This document shows, piece after piece, positions 1 to 8,870 of a stretch of 35,415 nt of DNA. This DNA is from Bacillota bacterium (lineage in GTDB: Bacteria; Bacillota_I; Bacilli_A; Izemoplasmatales; UBA1188), in assembly GCA_023410715.1 (NCBI GenBank), contig JAEYPN010000018.1:1-35415 (forward strand), in the 5' to 3' direction. Both the position numbers and the translations under genes were made by a program. Each line of letters opens with the position of its first letter. Position 1 is the stretch's first letter. Under the pieces are notes generated by a model, which saw only the letters and a list, made by a program, of their open reading frames with translations, was not told the origin of the DNA and searched no databases.

Positions 1-70
1 GCATAGAAATATGTTATTATTGCTTTTTTTTTAATTAATAGCGCTTAAAATCATAACTATTCCAAAAGAA

Positions 71-110
71 AAAGTACTACCTCTTGTTTTTATACAAAAA
101 ATAGTACTTT
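71..110 (-). terminator. Distal hairpin of a terminator stack
   Basis: Read on the minus strand, AAAGTACTA pairs with TAGTACTTT and is followed by more T residues. It is the outermost of three hairpins downstream of the minus-strand coiled-coil genes. The loop is long (about 22 nt) and A/T-rich, so it is the weakest of the three as a stand-alone terminator. Confidence 0.5.
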
Positions 111-122
111 GTCAACAATCTG

Positions 123-149
123 AAAGAGATAAGAAATTATCTCTTTTTT
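123..149 (+). terminator. Rho-independent terminator, perfect 10-bp stem
   Basis: AAAGAGATAA (123-132), loop GAAA, and TTATCTCTTT (137-146) form a perfect stem running into five T residues on the plus strand. It probably ends a plus-strand gene lying before the window. The inverted stem could also act on minus-strand transcripts, giving a convergent, bidirectional terminator. Confidence 0.7.
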
Positions 150-157
150 ATTTAAAA

Positions 158-190
158 AGAGAAGAAAATAAATTCTCCTCTCTTGTTAAT
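158..190 (-). terminator. Terminator of the coiled-coil operon
   Basis: On the minus strand, AAGAGA-GG-AGAA, loop TTTATT, then TTCT-TCTCTT and a T-run form a hairpin with a GG bulge. It lies within ten bases of the stop codon of the 971-aa gene, so it is the first terminator of that transcript. Confidence 0.65.
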
Positions 191-197
191 TTTTTTG

Positions 198-3113
198 TTA
201 TTTATATAAATCAATATTATTAGCTTCTAGTTCTGATTCTTTCTTTATGTTTCTTATCTTGTTTTTAAAATCAAAGTTGATCGCATTAAATTGACGTTTA
301 TAAAGCTTTCTTGATTTTTTTAAATACTTCCGTTCAGCAAGAATAAAATTGTTTTTATCTCTACTTAATTCTTCCTGTTCATTTAAAGATAATTGACGAA
401 TTTCATTTAACTCAATAACATAATCTTTAAATTCACTTTTAAAATTTGCTACATTTAAATTACAACTTTCCTTGTATGTTTTATCAAGCCTATCTATGGT
501 ATTATTAAATAATTGATTGAAGTTTTTACTATTATTAGATAATAATTTTTCGTCAGTTTTATAAGATTTATCTAAAACTTTTTTAGTTTTATTATAGATA
601 ACATCATATTTTTCAATCTGTTTATCTAAATTAAAGTTCGCTTCATCATGAGATCTTGATAAATCATCAATTTGCTTAGTTGTTAAATCTTCAAGCTTTT
701 TTATATCCTCATAAAATGTCGATGTATCATTGGTGATAGCGAGCTTATGAAGCTCTTCAAGAATATCTTTTGTCTTTATATCTAAGACGGCATTTTGTTC
801 TTTAACCATCATTTGATATCTTTCCTTATAATCGTTATAAGACTCCAAATACTCCTCGGTCATATCAAAATTACTGTTACTATTAATAATTTCAATATTT
901 TTTTTGGCTTCTTCATAAAGCTCTAGGCTTTGTTTAAGGGTTTTATCACGCATTGCTTGATAATTAAAGACATCAGCTAAAAAGTTTCTTTGGGCAATTT
1001 CAATCATTTTTAAATTTTCAATAATATATTTATTATTTAATAATGATTTATCAAGTGATTCAATCTGGGTTGTAAATGAATCTAAAATATCTTTAAAATC
1101 ATCAATATTTATTTCACGATTCATTTCTGAATTATCAAGTGATAGTGAAGTTAAAATATCTTTGATTCTTAGTTCTCTGTCAAAATAAATTGTTTTTTTC
1201 GCTGACAAATGATTTTCAATGACTTTATTAATATTATTTTGATAGTAGTTTACTAGCTCATCAAGAATAATCAAAGAAGTAGTAAGTTTAATCTGATATT
1301 CATTTGTGGCATTTTCATAAGTTATTAAAGCTGTGTTAGATTGATTTTCAAAGGCTTTAACAATATATTCATGATTTATTAAATTATTCAATTCTTGACG
1401 AGATTTATTTTCGTTTAAATAAAGTAATTCATTTTCAAATAGAGTATTAAAATTAGAAACAATTATATCATATCTTTTTAAAGCTAAGATTAAGGTGCTT
1501 CTAAATGGATGCATTTCTTCATCAACTTTTTTATTAAATAGGGCTAAAGACATAAAAGTATGAGCTTTAGAATTAATATAATTTTTAGTAATGTTTAATA
1601 AATTATAATGATATTTAAAATCGTTTGAATCTTTCTGCATATATAAAGGTAAAACATTGAGTAAATAATTATTTTCAATTTTTACTTTCTCACTTGTATA
1701 ATAATTAGTCATTAGGCTTGAAAGCATCTTTTCATAATCATTATATAAGTCGATTTGAAAATTAATATTAGCTTTTTTAATATCATAATTTAAATTAATA
1801 GCTAATTGATCAAGTGAACTTGTCATTTTATATTCAAATATTTGATTTTCTAAGTATGAATCTAAATCATTATGAATTTTTTCATTTAAGGCAAATGCAA
1901 CACTATCATAGTTTTTTGTACGTAATACTTCATCTTCAATTGATGCGGAAAAAGGCATTTTTCTTAAAACATAACGGAATAATAAATGATTCTTCTTAAA
2001 AAGGGCTAATTCTTTTAAGTATTCCTTTTCATTCTTTTTAAGAAGTTCAATTGTCGAAAGATAATATATATGTTGTTCCTCTTTTACACGATTTTCAAGT
2101 TTTTTTAGAAGCTGTTTTTTTGAATAAATTTTTTCAAATAATAAGATATTTTTCTTTAAATCCTTTTTATTTTGATCGTAAAAACTTTTAATAATATCAT
2201 TTTTATTTTCCAAAAGTACTTCTTCATAGTCCTTATATAAATCCTCATTACCAACTAATTCTTTAGAAATTTGTATAGAAAACTTTTGTTTTAATACCTC
2301 AGTGTTAGACTTAAATTCTTCAATAATTTTTCTTTTTCTTTCTTCAAATTTTTCTTTTAAATCATTGATACAAGAAGTAATATAATCATGATTTTGTTTG
2401 AAAATATTTGAAGCATATTCCTCAGTTTCATTAACCGATAAAGGTAGATGATCCTTTAAAAAATTTGTAATTTTATCTTGATAACTTAAATCTGAACTTG
2501 ATAATTTTTTTAAAAATTTATCCTGATTCACAAAATAGGCATCATAAAGTTCCTTAGTTCTATATTCATATTTAGTAAATGATTCATCTAAATTATTATT
2601 TACAGCTTTTAATTTTTCTTTATATGAAAGAAGTGTCTGTTCAACAAGATTCATTGTCGTCGCATCATCTAAAGACAAACGGTTATAATTAAAATAAATA
2701 ATATCTAGAAGAGTTTTTTGTTTGTTATAAATATTAAGGATATAAGAATCAAGCTCACTAACCATATCCTGCATATTATCCATTTCTCTAACAAATAAAT
2801 CATTTTTTAAATCAATAAATTCTCTGGTATAATTAATATGCTTATCAATCTTCATTTGTGTCATTTCAAATGAATGATTATCTATTGATTTTTGTTTGGT
2901 TAAAATGACTTTACGTAATTGATTAATTTTGTGGTTAGCTTCCTTATATTTAGTATTAGCATTACGCAAAACACGAGCCTGAATATCTTCAACCTCGTTT
3001 ACTAAAAATTTTAAATTGTTAGAAGTATCTTGATTATTTTGTTCAATAACTTTGATTATCTTGCGGAAGTATTCACTAATCTTCACACTTTTTTGATTAA
3101 CGTAATTAGCCAT
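198..3113 (-). CDS. Giant coiled-coil protein of unknown function (971 aa)
   Basis: I do not recognise this gene. The 971-aa product is almost entirely charged helical sequence rich in Lys, Asn, Glu and Leu, with long heptad-like stretches (roughly residues 30-150, 240-360 and 690-960). It has almost no Cys or Pro. There is no signal peptide, no membrane segment and no Walker motif, so it is not an SMC/Rad50-type ATPase. The start is the ATG at 3113: AAGGAG lies 8-9 bases upstream, whereas the GTG at 3122 would overlap that Shine-Dalgarno site. Only 5 bp separate it from the stop of the 1151-aa gene upstream, and its ribosome binding site lies inside the end of that gene, so the two are probably translationally coupled. 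The protein resembles its neighbour in composition and architecture. Inference: a cytoplasmic filament, scaffold or spacer protein acting with the partner. Confidence 0.8.
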   Translation of the reverse strand: MANYVNQKSVKISEYFRKIIKVIEQNNQDTSNNLKFLVNEVEDIQARVLRNANTKYKEANHKINQLRKVILTKQKSIDNHSFEMTQMKIDKHINYTREFIDLKNDLFVREMDNMQDMVSELDSYILNIYNKQKTLLDIIYFNYNRLSLDDATTMNLVEQTLLSYKEKLKAVNNNLDESFTKYEYRTKELYDAYFVNQDKFLKKLSSSDLSYQDKITNFLKDHLPLSVNETEEYASNIFKQNHDYITSCINDLKEKFEERKRKIIEEFKSNTEVLKQKFSIQISKELVGNEDLYKDYEEVLLENKNDIIKSFYDQNKKDLKKNILLFEKIYSKKQLLKKLENRVKEEQHIYYLSTIELLKKNEKEYLKELALFKKNHLLFRYVLRKMPFSASIEDEVLRTKNYDSVAFALNEKIHNDLDSYLENQIFEYKMTSSLDQLAINLNYDIKKANINFQIDLYNDYEKMLSSLMTNYYTSEKVKIENNYLLNVLPLYMQKDSNDFKYHYNLLNITKNYINSKAHTFMSLALFNKKVDEEMHPFRSTLILALKRYDIIVSNFNTLFENELLYLNENKSRQELNNLINHEYIVKAFENQSNTALITYENATNEYQIKLTTSLIILDELVNYYQNNINKVIENHLSAKKTIYFDRELRIKDILTSLSLDNSEMNREINIDDFKDILDSFTTQIESLDKSLLNNKYIIENLKMIEIAQRNFLADVFNYQAMRDKTLKQSLELYEEAKKNIEIINSNSNFDMTEEYLESYNDYKERYQMMVKEQNAVLDIKTKDILEELHKLAITNDTSTFYEDIKKLEDLTTKQIDDLSRSHDEANFNLDKQIEKYDVIYNKTKKVLDKSYKTDEKLLSNNSKNFNQLFNNTIDRLDKTYKESCNLNVANFKSEFKDYVIELNEIRQLSLNEQEELSRDKNNFILAERKYLKKSRKLYKRQFNAINFDFKNKIRNIKKESELEANNIDLYK

Positions 3114-3118
3114 AATAA

Positions 3119-6100
3119 TCACTCCTTCTCTTTAGTATTTTCTTTATTTTGCGAATTGACAGCTGAACTAATTAAATTTGGAGTCCGATATTTTAGCTTA
3201 TAACTAGGATTTAATTGATATTTGTTTAAAGTAAGTTCATCTTTTTTAACAAGTTCAGCATTAGTACTAGCGATTAAAGAAGAAGTACGTTCAAGTTCAT
3301 TAACATTATCATTAAAGTTTTTATTAAAGTCTAATTTTGTTAAATAGTTTTCATAGATCTTCGCTTTAAATGTATTATTTTTCTTTTCTATTTCTTGTCT
3401 ATACATTTCACGGCATTCCTTGATTCTTGTCGGATAAGTTTTCTTTAATTCAAGTTTATCAATATTTAACTGCCTTTCACGTTTTTTAGTAAAGTACTCT
3501 TGATAAGCACAATTTTGTTTAAAGATACTCTTGTATTTGTTAAGGCATTCAGTCATAATACTGTCAAAATTGTTTGTTTCATTTTGTGCAGATGTAATAG
3601 ATTCAGTTACTAAATCATCATAACAAGAAACAAAGCCTAACTCCTCTTCAATATCACAAGCAACCTTTTTTATATAATTTGAAAGATGATTTGAAATACC
3701 TTTATCATTATTTTTAAAGTTTTGATCATTAGTTTGATTATTCATCAATTCAATCGCATCAATTTTTTCTAAAACAATTAAAATGTCGCGATTTAAGTTA
3801 TCAATAATCGTATTCTTCCTATATAGAAAATCTTTATGTTCTCGTTTTAACTTATTTACATTATAGTCATATAATGCATTTATATTATTGGTAGTTAATT
3901 TGACTTTCTCTTTAAAAACTTCAAAACGGGCAATTTCTTCTGTTTTTTCTTTTTCAGCTTGTTTAATTAATTCAGATATTGTAAAGTTCATTGGGCAAAC
4001 TTTTTCTTCAGCCTTTAAAACTTCATCTGATATGTCTTTTTTACGGTTTATTTCTGCACACCTATTGTTTTCAATAAGCGAAATAATATAATCACTATAC
4101 TGGTTAAGAGTTTCTTTAATAAAATCTTTACGCATAACTTCGGTAAAATGCTTTATATTTTTAGCATAATTTAAGACAAAGAGTGCAATGTTTTTTTGAT
4201 TTAAGGATCCTTTTTTTAACTTCCTTGTTAGCTGCGTAAAGTAGTTAGCATGTATTTGTGTATAACGATTTAGATAGTGATGATTATCTTTAGTAAATTT
4301 AATATTATTATCAGATGCAAGTTTAACGCGTTTTATAAGATAAGTATTAATGATGCTTTTAACGTTTTCTTCTTTACCAGTTAAGATAATTTCTAAAACT
4401 TTTTCACTTGATTTTTCTTCAAAACCATCAATATTAATAGTTAATAATGGTTTAAAGACTTCACTCATTATTTCATCATGACTTTTTAAATACATAACTA
4501 AGAAATTACGAACATCATGATATTTAGATACTCTTTCAGAAATTGCCATATCATAATCATAATAGATTCCACTTAACGCAAAATTACTTAAATCTTGAAT
4601 AATATTAATATTCTTTTTCACATAGCTTATTTTTTTATTAAGATTTATATCAATATTTTCAAGACGTTTATTAAAATTAATTCTTTCAATTTGTGTAACA
4701 TTTTCAACCTGTCTTAACTGCGCTTCTTTTTCCTCATTAAATTTTTTTAAGCTTGCATTATAGATTTTTTCATCTTCTCTAATCTCATTTTTTTCTTTTA
4801 AAAGAAGAAGAGCGTATTTGGATAAAGCAGCTTGTCTATTTTTCTTTGATAAATACATAATTTTTTTTATGTTATATTTGTATAACAAATCATTTAAATT
4901 CGCGTATTTGTTATCATTTAAAGTAACAATCTTTTGATTTTGTTTTAAAATTTCCACGCGATTATATGAACTAATAGTTAAAAGGTCTTTCTTTAAAGAC
5001 ATATCCAAAGTATTAAGCTTTAATTCTTTGGCTCTTCTTAAATTTGTAATGTTTTGTTTTATGCATTTTATTTCTAAGCCAATCTCTTCAAGTAGTTTAT
5101 ATTCCTCAAGATTTAACTTCAAGATACTAATATTTAGCTCTGTGGAATCATCAATTGTTAAATATTGATTTTGTAATTCCAACTGTTTTATTTCAATTAT
5201 TGGTTGCATCGCTAAAATTTCAAAAGCTAAATCATCTAATTCTTTTGCAATATTTAAAGATTTATTAATTTCAGCTTGCATATTTTTTAAAACATTTAAT
5301 TTAGTGTTTAAAACAGGTATATCAAATGAGTGCTTAATCTCATCAACTGGAGATATAATAGATTTAATATTATTTTTCGCGAAGGCTAAATCATGTTTAA
5401 TTCCAGTAATTATATCCTTAAAATCTGGGATCATCTTTTCGTGTAAATCAAAGTTTGCTTTGTATGAATATGTATAATCAAGTTTAACTTTCTCGTTGAC
5501 TAAATTTGAGCGGTTGTCTAAACGATCAATTTGAATAAGATAGTTATTTAGAATTCGCTCTTTAGCATTAAATAAAGTCGCTTCCTTTTGAAGCTCATAT
5601 TTAATCTTTTGGTCAAATAAAAATTTTTCTCTTTTAATAACTTTAACCATTTTTTTATTCTTAGAAGCTTTATATTCGTTATAAGCATCATCAAGCATTT
5701 TATTCATTGATGTTAAATTATCTTGCATCTTATTTCTAAATTCTTCATGCTCATTGTTAGCTTTTAAAAGAAGTAAACGAATATATTCTCTTCTTGAATC
5801 AAGAGATTTAGAAAATTCCTCATAATTATTTTCAATGTTAGAAGAAAAAGATTTGTTGTTTTTAAGCGCATCATCAAGCTCAATTTCTTTAGTATCATTT
5901 AATTCATTTTCAAAAATTCTAATACGATTTTCCAAGCTTAAAAGAAGTTCATTTGAACTCTCATATTCTGATGGGGTAGTTTTGTAATGTTTTATGGCAT
6001 CTTCCATTTTATCAATAAGTTCTTGATTAGCTATAAGAATACTTTCAGCTCTTTTGTAATGCTCATCGTTAATGTTTAAAATTGTTTCCTTAAACTTAAA

Positions 6101-6574
6101 AATGGAGTTAAGATGAATTTTATAATCATCATCATATTTAGCTAATAATTCTTGATTTTTAGTTTTAAATCCTTGTTCAAGCAAAAAGCGACGATATCTA
6201 AAATCTTCTTTAATTTTGTTCGCTTTATTTAAATATTTGTTCAATTCTTCTTTTTTCATATCGACTTCAGAATTATCAGAATTTTCTAAATAATTTCTTT
6301 TATTTGCATACATTTTTTCATAAGCATTAAATTCACGATATGTTTTTTCATTTAATTTTTTTATTTCCTGATATAAAGAATCAGATTCATTATTGGTATA
6401 TTCGAAAATCGATTCAACGGCATTATTAAAAAGAGAAGTTTCTTTCTCAAGGTTTTCTAAAATAGCATTGATGTTTTTCTCAAAGTAAGCATTGACTTTT
6501 TCGCTATTGTAATCTAAGCATGAAAATAAAAAATCATAATCTGGTTTCATAATCTTTTGTTTTTCTTTTGCCAT
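3119..6574 (-). CDS. Giant coiled-coil protein of unknown function (1151 aa)
   Basis: I do not recognise this gene. The product is 1151 aa, highly charged and helical, with extended coiled-coil character over about residues 40-680 and 880-1110. A less repetitive, more hydrophobic and probably globular section lies at about 690-870. No signal peptide, transmembrane helix, nucleotide-binding motif or known enzyme motif is visible. The N-terminus (MAKEKQKIMKPDYDFLF) and the extreme C-terminus are polar. It is the first gene of a two-gene operon with the 971-aa coiled-coil protein and diverges from ruvB. The start is the ATG at 6574, preceded by a G-rich site (GGGGG) 8 bases upstream. A strong sigma-A-type promoter lies just beyond. 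It could be a cytoskeletal or chromosome-associated scaffold; nothing seen here distinguishes these. Confidence 0.8.
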   Translation of the reverse strand: MAKEKQKIMKPDYDFLFSCLDYNSEKVNAYFEKNINAILENLEKETSLFNNAVESIFEYTNNESDSLYQEIKKLNEKTYREFNAYEKMYANKRNYLENSDNSEVDMKKEELNKYLNKANKIKEDFRYRRFLLEQGFKTKNQELLAKYDDDYKIHLNSIFKFKETILNINDEHYKRAESILIANQELIDKMEDAIKHYKTTPSEYESSNELLLSLENRIRIFENELNDTKEIELDDALKNNKSFSSNIENNYEEFSKSLDSRREYIRLLLLKANNEHEEFRNKMQDNLTSMNKMLDDAYNEYKASKNKKMVKVIKREKFLFDQKIKYELQKEATLFNAKERILNNYLIQIDRLDNRSNLVNEKVKLDYTYSYKANFDLHEKMIPDFKDIITGIKHDLAFAKNNIKSIISPVDEIKHSFDIPVLNTKLNVLKNMQAEINKSLNIAKELDDLAFEILAMQPIIEIKQLELQNQYLTIDDSTELNISILKLNLEEYKLLEEIGLEIKCIKQNITNLRRAKELKLNTLDMSLKKDLLTISSYNRVEILKQNQKIVTLNDNKYANLNDLLYKYNIKKIMYLSKKNRQAALSKYALLLLKEKNEIREDEKIYNASLKKFNEEKEAQLRQVENVTQIERINFNKRLENIDINLNKKISYVKKNINIIQDLSNFALSGIYYDYDMAISERVSKYHDVRNFLVMYLKSHDEIMSEVFKPLLTINIDGFEEKSSEKVLEIILTGKEENVKSIINTYLIKRVKLASDNNIKFTKDNHHYLNRYTQIHANYFTQLTRKLKKGSLNQKNIALFVLNYAKNIKHFTEVMRKDFIKETLNQYSDYIISLIENNRCAEINRKKDISDEVLKAEEKVCPMNFTISELIKQAEKEKTEEIARFEVFKEKVKLTTNNINALYDYNVNKLKREHKDFLYRKNTIIDNLNRDILIVLEKIDAIELMNNQTNDQNFKNNDKGISNHLSNYIKKVACDIEEELGFVSCYDDLVTESITSAQNETNNFDSIMTECLNKYKSIFKQNCAYQEYFTKKRERQLNIDKLELKKTYPTRIKECREMYRQEIEKKNNTFKAKIYENYLTKLDFNKNFNDNVNELERTSSLIASTNAELVKKDELTLNKYQLNPSYKLKYRTPNLISSAVNSQNKENTKEKE

Positions 6575-6605
6575 GCATAAAACCCCCGTGAACTTTTATA
6601 TATTA

Positions 6606-6634
6606 ATTATATATTATTTATTATTTATTAGCAA
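6606..6634 (-). promoter_or_regulatory. Sigma-A promoter for the coiled-coil operon
   Basis: On the minus strand, TTGCTA (6634-6629), a 17-bp spacer and a perfect TATAAT (6611-6606) lie about 30 bp upstream of the start codon of the 1151-aa gene. The rest of the divergent gap (6575-6822) is AT-rich with no further feature except the ruvB promoter. Confidence 0.7.
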
Positions 6635-6796
6635 GAAATAAATATTAAAAAATAATGATTTTAATGCCATAAAACGGCTAGAATATGCGCTTCACCTTGC
6701 AAATAAAAAAAAGCCTGATCAATTATTTAATTTTTTTACTAAATCTAATTAAAAAGTTAAAAATCTGTATCTTTTTTATGCAAAATATGACAGTTG

Positions 6797-6805
6797 TGAT
6801 ATAAT
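6797..6805 (+). promoter_or_regulatory. Extended -10 promoter of ruvB operon
   Basis: TGATATAAT contains a perfect TATAAT (6800-6805) with the TGN extension, 17 bp before the ruvB ATG. No convincing -35 hexamer lies at the right distance, which is tolerated by extended -10 promoters. The Shine-Dalgarno sequence GAGGTGG follows at 6812-6818. Confidence 0.65.
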
Positions 6806-6822
6806 CTTTATGAGGTGGCAGT

Positions 6823-7839
6823 ATGGATGAGAGAATAGTTACATTAGAAAAACTAACTGAAGATGCACAAGATGCAAGTCTTAGGCCAGAAAGACTAAGT
6901 GAATACATTGGTCAAGAAGATATTAAGGACATGCTTTCTATTTCTATTCAAGCTGCTAAAAAGAGAAATGAAACACTTGATCATACACTCTTATATGGAC
7001 CTCCAGGGCTTGGTAAAACAACTTTAGCACAAGTTATTGCAAATGAAATGGGCGTTAATATAAAAATTATTTCTGGTCCAACGATTGAAAGAACCGGCGA
7101 TTTAGCTGCGATTCTTACAAGCTTAGAAGCTGGAGATGTCTTATTTATTGACGAGATTCATCGCGTTCCCAAAATAGTTGAAGAGGTACTTTATTCATCA
7201 ATGGAAGATTTTGTCATTGATATTGTCTTGGGAAAAGATTCCCAAGCTAAATCGATTCGCGTTGATTTACCTCCTTTTACTTTAGTTGGAGCCACAACAC
7301 GTTATGGTGATTTAACAGGACCTTTACGTGATCGTTTTGGGTTAGTATTTAAATTAGATTTTTATAATGTTAAAGAATTAGAAAAAATTGCTTTAAGAAC
7401 AGCTAAAATTTATGGCAATAATATTTGCGATGAAGCAGCTCATGAACTAGCTTTAAGAAGCCGTGGAACACCGAGAATTTGTAATAGATTATTTAGACGA
7501 ATTCGTGATTACGCTGATATCTTAAATAATGGCAACGTTACAATTGATATTACAAGAATGGCTTTAGGAAAGCTTAATATTGATTGTGAAGGATTAGATA
7601 ATAAAGATCGTGATTATTTAATGACAGTCATCACAAAATATAAAGGTGGACCAGTTGGCGTTGACAATATTAGCGCAGCTTTAAGTGAAGATACCCAAAC
7701 TATTGAAGATGTATATGAACCTTTTTTAATTAAAAACGGCTATGTAAAAAGAACGACTCGTGGTAGGGTTGTGACTGAGAAAGCCTATAAACATTTAAAA
7801 ATTAACTACCAAGGAAGTATATTTGATGAAAACAGATGA
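6823..7839 (+). CDS. ruvB: Holliday junction branch-migration ATPase RuvB
   Basis: RuvB is the hexameric AAA+ motor that drives branch migration of Holliday junctions with RuvA before RuvC-type resolution. At 338 aa the length is normal. Visible motifs are Walker A GPPGLGKTT (59-67), Walker B with DEIH (110-113), the sensor-1 segment GATTR (156-160), and a C-terminal winged-helix domain ending in RTTRGRVVTEKAYKHL. The ATG start follows GAGGTGG at good spacing. ruvA, usually directly upstream, is absent here and must lie elsewhere. ruvB heads an operon with queA, which overlaps its 3' end by 14 bp, as in many Firmicutes. Confidence 0.97.
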   Translation: MDERIVTLEKLTEDAQDASLRPERLSEYIGQEDIKDMLSISIQAAKKRNETLDHTLLYGPPGLGKTTLAQVIANEMGVNIKIISGPTIERTGDLAAILTSLEAGDVLFIDEIHRVPKIVEEVLYSSMEDFVIDIVLGKDSQAKSIRVDLPPFTLVGATTRYGDLTGPLRDRFGLVFKLDFYNVKELEKIALRTAKIYGNNICDEAAHELALRSRGTPRICNRLFRRIRDYADILNNGNVTIDITRMALGKLNIDCEGLDNKDRDYLMTVITKYKGGPVGVDNISAALSEDTQTIEDVYEPFLIKNGYVKRTTRGRVVTEKAYKHLKINYQGSIFDENR

Positions 7840-8851
7840 TTTTGATTATAATTTACCACCTGAACTAATTGCACAGACACCACTTAAAGATAGATCATCT
7901 TCAAGACTTATGGTGCTTGACAAAAAAACAGGCGAAATAGAACACTCGAAATTTAATAAAATAATTGATTATCTAGAACCAAACGATGTTTTGGTTTTAA
8001 ATGATACGAAGGTCATGCCAGCTAGACTTAATGGCATTAAGGAAGATACCAAGGCTGTAATTGAACTCTTACTCTTAAGAAACATTGAAGGTGACATTTA
8101 CGAATGTTTATCTAAACCAGTTAAAAGGCTTAAAATTGGGACGATTATATCTTTTGGTGAGGGACTACTTAAAGCAAGTGTTATAGAAATACTTGATGAA
8201 GGGATTGTTAAAGTTAAATTTATTTATCAAGGAATTTTTTATGAAATTTTAGATCAGCTTGGAGAAATGCCTTTACCACCATATATTCATGAAAAGTTAC
8301 AGGATAAGGATCGTTATCAAACTGTTTATTCTAAAGAGGTTGGTAGTGCCGCTGCACCAACAGCTGGTTTACATTTTACCAAAGAATTGCTAGAAGAAAT
8401 TAAAGCAAAGGGTGTAGAAATTTGTTTTATTACCTTACATGTTGGACTTGGAACATTTAGACCTGTTAAGGTTGATGATGTTTTAAATCATAAGATGCAT
8501 AGTGAATATTATCATGTAACTAAAGAAGTAGCGGATAAATTAAATGAAGCAAAGAAAAATAATAGACGAATTATTTCGGTTGGGACAACAACCACAAGGA
8601 CCCTTGAAACATTACTTAAGGATAATGATGAATTTATAGAAAAGAGTGGTTATACGGATATTTTTATTTATCCAGGATTTAAATTTAAAGCAATTGATGC
8701 TTTAATTACAAATTTCCACTTGCCTAAATCAACCTTAATTATGTTAGTTTCAGCTTTTAGTACAAAAGAGATAATTTTAAATGCATATCAAGAAGCGGTT
8801 AAAGAAAAATATCGGTTTTTCTCGTTTGGCGATAGCATGTTTATAAAATAA
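7826..8851 (+). CDS. queA: S-adenosylmethionine:tRNA ribosyltransferase-isomerase QueA
   Basis: QueA transfers the ribosyl part of SAM to preQ1 in tRNA to make epoxyqueuosine, the step after Tgt, which is encoded two genes downstream. At 341 aa it has the family length. Signatures seen are DFDYNLPPELIAQTPL near the N-terminus, VLNDTKVMPARL, GSAAAPTAGLHFT, HVGLGTFRPV and the C-terminal TNFHLPKSTLIMLVSAF. I chose the ATG at 7826, with AAGGAAG about 9 bases upstream, over the TTG codon just before it. The gene overlaps the ruvB end by 14 bp, suggesting coupled translation. Confidence 0.96.
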   Translation: MKTDDFDYNLPPELIAQTPLKDRSSSRLMVLDKKTGEIEHSKFNKIIDYLEPNDVLVLNDTKVMPARLNGIKEDTKAVIELLLLRNIEGDIYECLSKPVKRLKIGTIISFGEGLLKASVIEILDEGIVKVKFIYQGIFYEILDQLGEMPLPPYIHEKLQDKDRYQTVYSKEVGSAAAPTAGLHFTKELLEEIKAKGVEICFITLHVGLGTFRPVKVDDVLNHKMHSEYYHVTKEVADKLNEAKKNNRRIISVGTTTTRTLETLLKDNDEFIEKSGYTDIFIYPGFKFKAIDALITNFHLPKSTLIMLVSAFSTKEIILNAYQEAVKEKYRFFSFGDSMFIK

Positions 8852-8870
8852 GATATTGGAGGAAAATAAA

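Noticed and set aside
6823..7839. Mycoplasma-type code with TGA as Trp
   Set aside because: ruvB, ftsW, sigE and yhbY all end properly at TGA, and Trp codons in the genes are TGG.
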